From: an uncultured Opitutaceae bacterium
GTDB taxonomy: Bacteria > Verrucomicrobiota > Verrucomicrobiae > Opitutales > Opitutaceae
Reading direction: 5' to 3'
Assembly (NCBI GenBank): GCA_946482625.1
Contig: CAMLSH010000121.1
Coordinates: 1 to 9,095, forward strand
DNA: 9,095 bases
How positions within the stretch are numbered: position 1 is the first letter of the stretch; the number at the start of each line of letters is the position of its first letter. The notes below the pieces were generated by a model, which had not been told where the DNA came from, searched no databases, and saw nothing but the letters and a program-made list of their open reading frames with translations. The translations under genes were made by a program, and so were the position numbers. Shown in pieces: positions 5,405-9,095 of this stretch.

Positions 5405-6997
5405 ATGGCCGATCAGTTTTCATTTCAGATAAGTGCCACCACCACAGCAGCCGCCGCGGGCGGGTGGCGGCTGCTGCATTCGTACGCCGAGCTGCCAGCG
5501 GTGTTGCATGAATCGGTGGCGCCGACGGCGGTGAAGGAGCCGCGGTTGGTGGTGCTCAACAAGGCGCTGGCGGCGGAGTTGGGGCTCGATGCGGAGACGT
5601 TGTCGGGACAGGAGGGGGCGGAGATTTTTGCGGGAAATCGATTGCCGCCGGGAGCGAAGCCGATCGCGCAGGCGTACGCAGGGCATCAATACGGGCACTT
5701 CACGGTGCTCGGCGATGGGCGGGCGATTTTATTGGGCGAGCAGATCACGCTGCGGGGCGAGCGTTTTGATATTCAATTGAAGGGGCCGGGGCCGACGCCG
5801 TTTTCGCGGCGGGGCGATGGGCGGGCGGCGTTAGGGCCGATGTTGCGCGAGCACATCATCAGCGAGGCGATGCATGCGCTGGGGATTCCCACGACGCGCA
5901 GTCTCGCGGTGGCGGCGACGGGCGAGACGGTGTGGCGGCAGTCGGCGTTGCCCGGCGCGGTGCTCGCGCGGGTGGCGGCGAGCCATATTCGCGTGGGCAC
6001 GTTTCAATGGCTGGCGGCGAAGCGCGATGAGGCGGCGTTGCGCGCGTTGACGGAGTACACGTTACGGCGGCATTTCCCGGAGCGGGCGGGGGCGGAGAAT
6101 GCGGCGTTGGCGTTGCTCACGGGCGTGATTGAGCGGCAGGCGGCGCTCATCGCGCAGTGGATGCTCGTGGGGTTCGTGCATGGTGTTATGAATACCGACA
6201 ACATGGCGCTGTCGGGCGAGACGATCGACTACGGGCCGTGCGCGTTCATGGACACGTACGATCTGGCGACGGTGTTCAGCTCGATCGACCGGCATGGGCG
6301 GTACGCGTACGGCAACCAGCCGGAGATCGCGCAGTGGAATCTCACGCGGCTGGCGGAGGCGCTGCTGTCGGTTTTGCACAAGACGGAGGCGGATGCGGTA
6401 GATCTGGCAAAGGAGGCATTGCAGGAGTTCGGGCCGCTGTTTCACCAGCACCTGCTCGTCGGCTGGCGGCGGAAACTCGGGTTGTTCAACGCGGAGCTTG
6501 AGGATGTTGCGTTGATCGAAGAACTGCTCGAATGGATGCAGACGACCAAGGCGGATTTCACGAACACGTTTGCGGCGCTCGCGGTTGATCGCGAAGCAGC
6601 GGGAGAAGGCGCGAGTGCAGCCGCGGAGGTGGATGCCAACGCGATCAAGGCGGACCTCGGCGGCGGATTGGGCGCGGGCGTGGAGAAGCCGATCATGATC
6701 GACGCGGCGTTCACGGAGTGGCGCGTGCGGTGGCTGGAGCGATTGAAACGTCAGCCGGAATCACTCGCGGCGTCGGCGCGGCTGAGGCGCTCGCATTGTC
6801 CGGCGGTTATCCCGCGGAATCATCTCGTCGAGGCGGCGCTGGCGGCGGCGGAGAAGGGGAATCTGGCGCCGATGAATCGCTTGCTCGGCGTGCTCGCGAA
6901 GCCTTTCGACTACAGCCGCCAACATCCGCCCGAATATTTGTCGCCGGCTCCAGCGGTCGCGGGCGCCGAGCCGTATCAGACGTTTTGCGGCACGTGA
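5405..6997 (+). CDS. selO: Protein adenylyltransferase SelO (YdiU family)
   Basis: From the ATG at 5405 the product has 530 residues, somewhat longer than E. coli YdiU (about 480). SelO is a pseudokinase-fold enzyme that transfers AMP from ATP, bound in flipped orientation, to hydroxyl side chains of target proteins; in E. coli it has been linked to redox homeostasis. Signatures are YAGHQYGHFTVLGDGRAILL (about 91-110), QLKGPGPTPFSRRGDGRAAL (124-143, with the nucleotide-binding Lys126), NTDNMAL (263-269) and the DFG-like IDYGPC (274-279) with metal-binding Asn/Asp. The C-terminus PYQTFCGT puts Cys third from the end, the position held by selenocysteine in animal SelO. An in-frame TTG at 5390 would add five residues. 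I prefer ATG, with GGAGGG 15 nt upstream. It is divergent from rsmE and followed by a strong inverted repeat. Confidence 0.95.
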   Translation: MADQFSFQISATTTAAAAGGWRLLHSYAELPAVLHESVAPTAVKEPRLVVLNKALAAELGLDAETLSGQEGAEIFAGNRLPPGAKPIAQAYAGHQYGHFTVLGDGRAILLGEQITLRGERFDIQLKGPGPTPFSRRGDGRAALGPMLREHIISEAMHALGIPTTRSLAVAATGETVWRQSALPGAVLARVAASHIRVGTFQWLAAKRDEAALRALTEYTLRRHFPERAGAENAALALLTGVIERQAALIAQWMLVGFVHGVMNTDNMALSGETIDYGPCAFMDTYDLATVFSSIDRHGRYAYGNQPEIAQWNLTRLAEALLSVLHKTEADAVDLAKEALQEFGPLFHQHLLVGWRRKLGLFNAELEDVALIEELLEWMQTTKADFTNTFAALAVDREAAGEGASAAAEVDANAIKADLGGGLGAGVEKPIMIDAAFTEWRVRWLERLKRQPESLAASARLRRSHCPAVIPRNHLVEAALAAAEKGNLAPMNRLLGVLAKPFDYSRQHPPEYLSPAPAVAGAEPYQTFCGT

Positions 6998-7023
6998 GGC
7001 ACGAGCGGCTCGGTTGGTAGTCA

Positions 7024-7053
7024 GCGGTCGATGTTCGGGCGAACAGCGACCGC
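7024..7053. promoter_or_regulatory. Long inverted repeat between selO and the LacI-family gene
   Basis: The arms GCGGTCGATGTTCG (7024-7037) and CGAACAGCGACCGC (7040-7053) pair at 13 of 14 positions around a 2-nt centre. The only mismatch is at the eighth base of the arm. It begins 27 nt after the selO stop and ends 101 nt before the preferred regulator start. As RNA it would form a very stable hairpin and could end the selO transcript, although the T-rich stretch (7068-7071) comes 15 nt later. As DNA, its core TGTTCG-GG-CGAACA could be an operator for the adjacent LacI-family protein. Both readings are inference. Confidence 0.55.
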
Positions 7054-7154
7054 GCTCGGACATGCGCTTTTAATTGAGCGGCGGCGCGTGGCGGCACGGT
7101 TTTCCCTTGTGCACGAGGACTGGCGGGCGGGTAATCCGCGCGTCCCTTCAACGC

Positions 7155-8159
7155 GTGAACAACAGTGCGCCCAAGAAAAAGCCGACTCTGCGCGCGATCG
7201 CCGAACGCGCCGGCGTGAGCCACATGGCGGTTTCACTCGCGTTGCGGGACAGCCCACGAATCCCGGCGGAAACGCGGGAAAAGATAAAGCGCGTCGCCGC
7301 AGAGATGCGCTACCAACCGGACCCGCAACTTTCGAAGCTGATGTTTCACCTGCGGAAGGGGCGGCAGTCCGCTTTCAAATCCACGATTGCGGCGCTCACG
7401 ACGATTCCCGTCGGGATGGAGCAACACTATGTTTCGCAGCTGGCCGAGAGCGCCCGTCGTCGCGCGTCTGTACTCGGCTACGGCTTTGAACTGTTTCGCT
7501 TTAAGCTGGGCCAGAAATCCGCCGCGGGTCTCGGCCGCATTTTGCGCAGCCGGGGTGTCGAAGGTGTATTGCTTCTGCCAATGCAGCGGGCCGTCGAATT
7601 GCGCGGGCTGCTCGACTGGAGTCATTTCGCGGTGGTGGCGGCCACCTACGGGGTGATCGCGCCGGAGATGCACCGCGTCGTGCCCCATCAATTTGGAAAC
7701 ACGTTGCTCCTGTGTCGCCAGCTGGCGCAGAGAGGATTTCGGCGGATCGGCTTGGTCATGCCGGAGGCCTTCGACCTCAACGTGAACTACGGATTTTCCG
7801 GCGCGGTCGCGTGGCATAACATGCGCGGTGGCGCGGAAAGCGTGGCGCCGCTGATCATTCCTCAAGTGACTGCTCCAGCCGTGCGAGAGTGGTTTCGCCG
7901 GGAACGGCCGGACGTAATCATCCTGGCCGGCGAGTCGGACAAGCGCCTGATCTCCGACGCGCTGGGGCGGGAGGGGGCGCGTATCGAATACGCGGTTACC
8001 GACTGGACGCCCGATGCCAGATCATGCGGCATCGACGAGCGGCCCGAGGAGATCGGCGCCGCAGCGATCGATTTGTTGAACGCCAAGATCCTGACCGGAG
8101 AGCGCGGGGTGCCGGTCGTCCCGAGCGTGCTGATGGTGGGCGGACGTTGGGTGGAGTAG
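7155..8159 (+). CDS. LacI-family transcriptional regulator
   Basis: This protein has 334 residues from the GTG at 7155. The DNA-binding domain is at the N-terminus: TLRAIAERAGVSHMAVSLAL (11-30) with RDSPRIPAETREKIKRVAAE (31-50), followed by the hinge MRYQPDPQLSKLM. The periplasmic-binding-protein-like sensor domain fills the rest (about 75-334), with the family ending VPSVLMVGGRWVE. Members bind a sugar or related effector and mostly repress catabolic genes. The effector cannot be read. The frame is open back to a TTG at 7074, but those 27 extra residues are unlike any LacI N-terminus; other proteins of the family start close before the helix-turn-helix. It follows selO by 157 nt and precedes a secreted-protein gene on the same strand by 156 nt, which is the likely target. 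Confidence 0.93.
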   Translation: MNNSAPKKKPTLRAIAERAGVSHMAVSLALRDSPRIPAETREKIKRVAAEMRYQPDPQLSKLMFHLRKGRQSAFKSTIAALTTIPVGMEQHYVSQLAESARRRASVLGYGFELFRFKLGQKSAAGLGRILRSRGVEGVLLLPMQRAVELRGLLDWSHFAVVAATYGVIAPEMHRVVPHQFGNTLLLCRQLAQRGFRRIGLVMPEAFDLNVNYGFSGAVAWHNMRGGAESVAPLIIPQVTAPAVREWFRRERPDVIILAGESDKRLISDALGREGARIEYAVTDWTPDARSCGIDERPEEIGAAAIDLLNAKILTGERGVPVVPSVLMVGGRWVE

Positions 8160-8175
8160 CGGCGGGCGCGGCGAT

Positions 8176-8190
8176 TGTTTACGGGAAACA
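8176..8190. promoter_or_regulatory. Short dyad upstream of the secreted-protein gene
   Basis: TGTTT-ACGGG-AAACA is a perfect inverted repeat with 5-bp arms and a 5-nt centre, 16 nt after the LacI-family stop and 125 nt before the next start codon. It shares TGTT...CGGG...AACA with the core of the inverted repeat upstream of the regulator (7032-7045), but the half-site spacing is 7 nt here and 6 nt there. A shared operator is therefore possible but not well supported. Confidence 0.25.
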
Positions 8191-8315
8191 GAGGGCGGGC
8201 TGGAGTCGGCGACGCACCGTCGATTGGTGTCCCGGCGTGCCGCTGAGCTGTTACCGAGCTTGGCGGCGGCCCTTTCCCCTCCGCCCGACTGTCCGCCCCA
8301 ACTCTCAGGATTCTT

Positions 8316-9095
8316 ATGCTCCCCTGGTTCCGCTGCTCCGCTTTGCTGCGTCGTGTCTTCACGTATGTGCTGACCGCCGCCGCCGTTGTCTCCACCTCAA
8401 GCGCGCTTCGTGCCGCCGCTCTCGACACCGTCGTCTTTGGCGACGCGGCCTCAGAGTCGTCTCACGCGATGTCCGCGCCTGACACCGAAGTGATCGGCGG
8501 CGCGCTGGGCGAACCTGCGCGCCGGGCGCTTCCCCAGGCCACGGTCGATCTCTACGGAGGCTCGTTCACCTTCACGATGGCGGTCGATCCTGTGCGAAGA
8601 AACTACGTCACGGTGAAGCTCTGGGGAAGCGACGACACCGATATCCGCATGGGGCGTCTTTACCTGTACGTGCCTGTCAACGGCACTGACTACCAAGTGG
8701 GCTACCGCCACGAAGGTGACTACATGCCGCTCAGCGTCACCGGCACGAAACCTCCGCTGCCAGGGCGCTTCTTTTATTCGACGACCTTGCTGCCGCTCGC
8801 GATGACGCAGGGCAAAACATCGCTCACGCTGAAAATCGTTTCGGCGGGCCGGCTCTATGGTCTCGGCGCGGGCGGCCCACCGACGGGTAACTATCAGTTC
8901 ACGATGGATCGCCCAAGCCGTGGTCTTTACCGCGCGTACACGCACCTCGATCCATTCCTCGAGCCAGTTGGCGAAGTGCAGGGGAGCGCGCCGGCGACGA
9001 TCGCGCGCCCGACTCCGGACGAAGGCGTGATGGCGCCTGGCGGCGCGTTCTTCAACGGCGTGACCAACCGCATCAACAACCGGCTCAATGCCGCG
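8316..9095 (+). CDS. Secreted protein of unknown family, 3' end beyond the window
   Basis: An open frame from ATG 8316 runs without a stop for 260 codons to the window edge. AGGA at 8307-8310, five bases before the ATG, is the best ribosome-binding site in the window. Residues 1-35 form a signal peptide (MLPWFRCSALLRR, hydrophobic core TYVLTAAAVV, cleavage near LRAAA). The mature part opens with DTVVFGDAASESSHAM, then a beta-rich, aromatic region (about 75-215) including FTFTMAVDPVRRNYVTVKLW, GRFFYSTTLLPLAMTQGKTS and SRGLYRAYTHLDPFLEP, which resembles a jelly-roll or other beta-sandwich module. A Pro/Gly/Ala-rich stretch follows (about 220-243). I recall similar N-termini in large secreted proteins of soil bacteria but cannot name a family. 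Its place after a LacI-family regulator suggests carbohydrate use. Codon use (more C-ending codons) differs visibly from the G-ending style of selO. Confidence 0.8.
   Translation, partial: MLPWFRCSALLRRVFTYVLTAAAVVSTSSALRAAALDTVVFGDAASESSHAMSAPDTEVIGGALGEPARRALPQATVDLYGGSFTFTMAVDPVRRNYVTVKLWGSDDTDIRMGRLYLYVPVNGTDYQVGYRHEGDYMPLSVTGTKPPLPGRFFYSTTLLPLAMTQGKTSLTLKIVSAGRLYGLGAGGPPTGNYQFTMDRPSRGLYRAYTHLDPFLEPVGEVQGSAPATIARPTPDEGVMAPGGAFFNGVTNRINNRLNAA

Noticed and set aside
7074..7154. TTG-initiated 27-residue extension of the LacI-family protein
   Set aside because: The extra residues are unlike any LacI-family N-terminus, and the GTG at 7155 places the helix-turn-helix at the normal position.
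8451..8945. 164-codon open frame on the minus strand at the right edge
   Set aside because: It is antisense to the secreted-protein gene, which has a signal peptide, a ribosome-binding site and an uninterrupted 260-codon frame.
1..9095. CRISPR array, tRNA, rRNA, insertion sequence or attachment site
   Set aside because: I found no regularly spaced repeats, cloverleaf-like sequence, transposase or integrase motifs, or terminal inverted repeats in the window.

Overview
This is a high-GC window whose gene content suggests a member of the Verrucomicrobiota, probably Opitutaceae. That is an inference from the style of the LacI regulator, the outer-membrane protein, the mostly missing Shine-Dalgarno sites and the SelO variant. 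No rRNA or other taxonomic marker is present. There are ten genes: eight complete, and one cut off at each end of the window. I see no mobile element, CRISPR array, tRNA or rRNA.

Bases 1-3025 lie on the minus strand. From upstream to downstream the genes are an exported beta-barrel protein (start near 2983), a 67-residue small protein, a monohaem c-type cytochrome and a NAPE-PLD-like metallo-beta-lactamase-fold hydrolase. Their spacing is 12, 79 and 52 nt, so they could be one envelope-related transcription unit. After a 221-nt gap holding two dyad-rich spots comes the first 26 codons of another exported protein, cut by the window start.

Divergent from the beta-barrel gene is a TetR-family regulator (3090-3737). 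Its stop codon overlaps the start of rsmD, the 16S rRNA guanine-N2 methyltransferase gene. Convergent with rsmD is rsmE, the 16S rRNA uracil-N3 methyltransferase gene, which carries a variant SAM-loop motif. The region 3090-5211 therefore pairs two ribosomal RNA modification genes beside a regulator that may control the divergent membrane-protein gene.

Divergent from rsmE, across a palindrome-rich 193-nt spacer, is selO, encoding a pseudokinase-fold protein AMPylase with the C-terminal Cys-Gly-Thr ending. It is followed by a strong 30-nt inverted repeat and a LacI-family regulator. The regulator is followed by the first 260 codons of a secreted protein I could not assign to a family. The LacI gene and the secreted-protein gene look like a regulator and its target, possibly for polysaccharide use, but this is inferred from position only.

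I found no convincing new multi-gene system. The points most worth a second look are the TetR/outer-membrane divergon, the selO-lacI inverted repeat, the metal-box-like palindrome at 160-173 and the unassigned secreted protein at the right edge.
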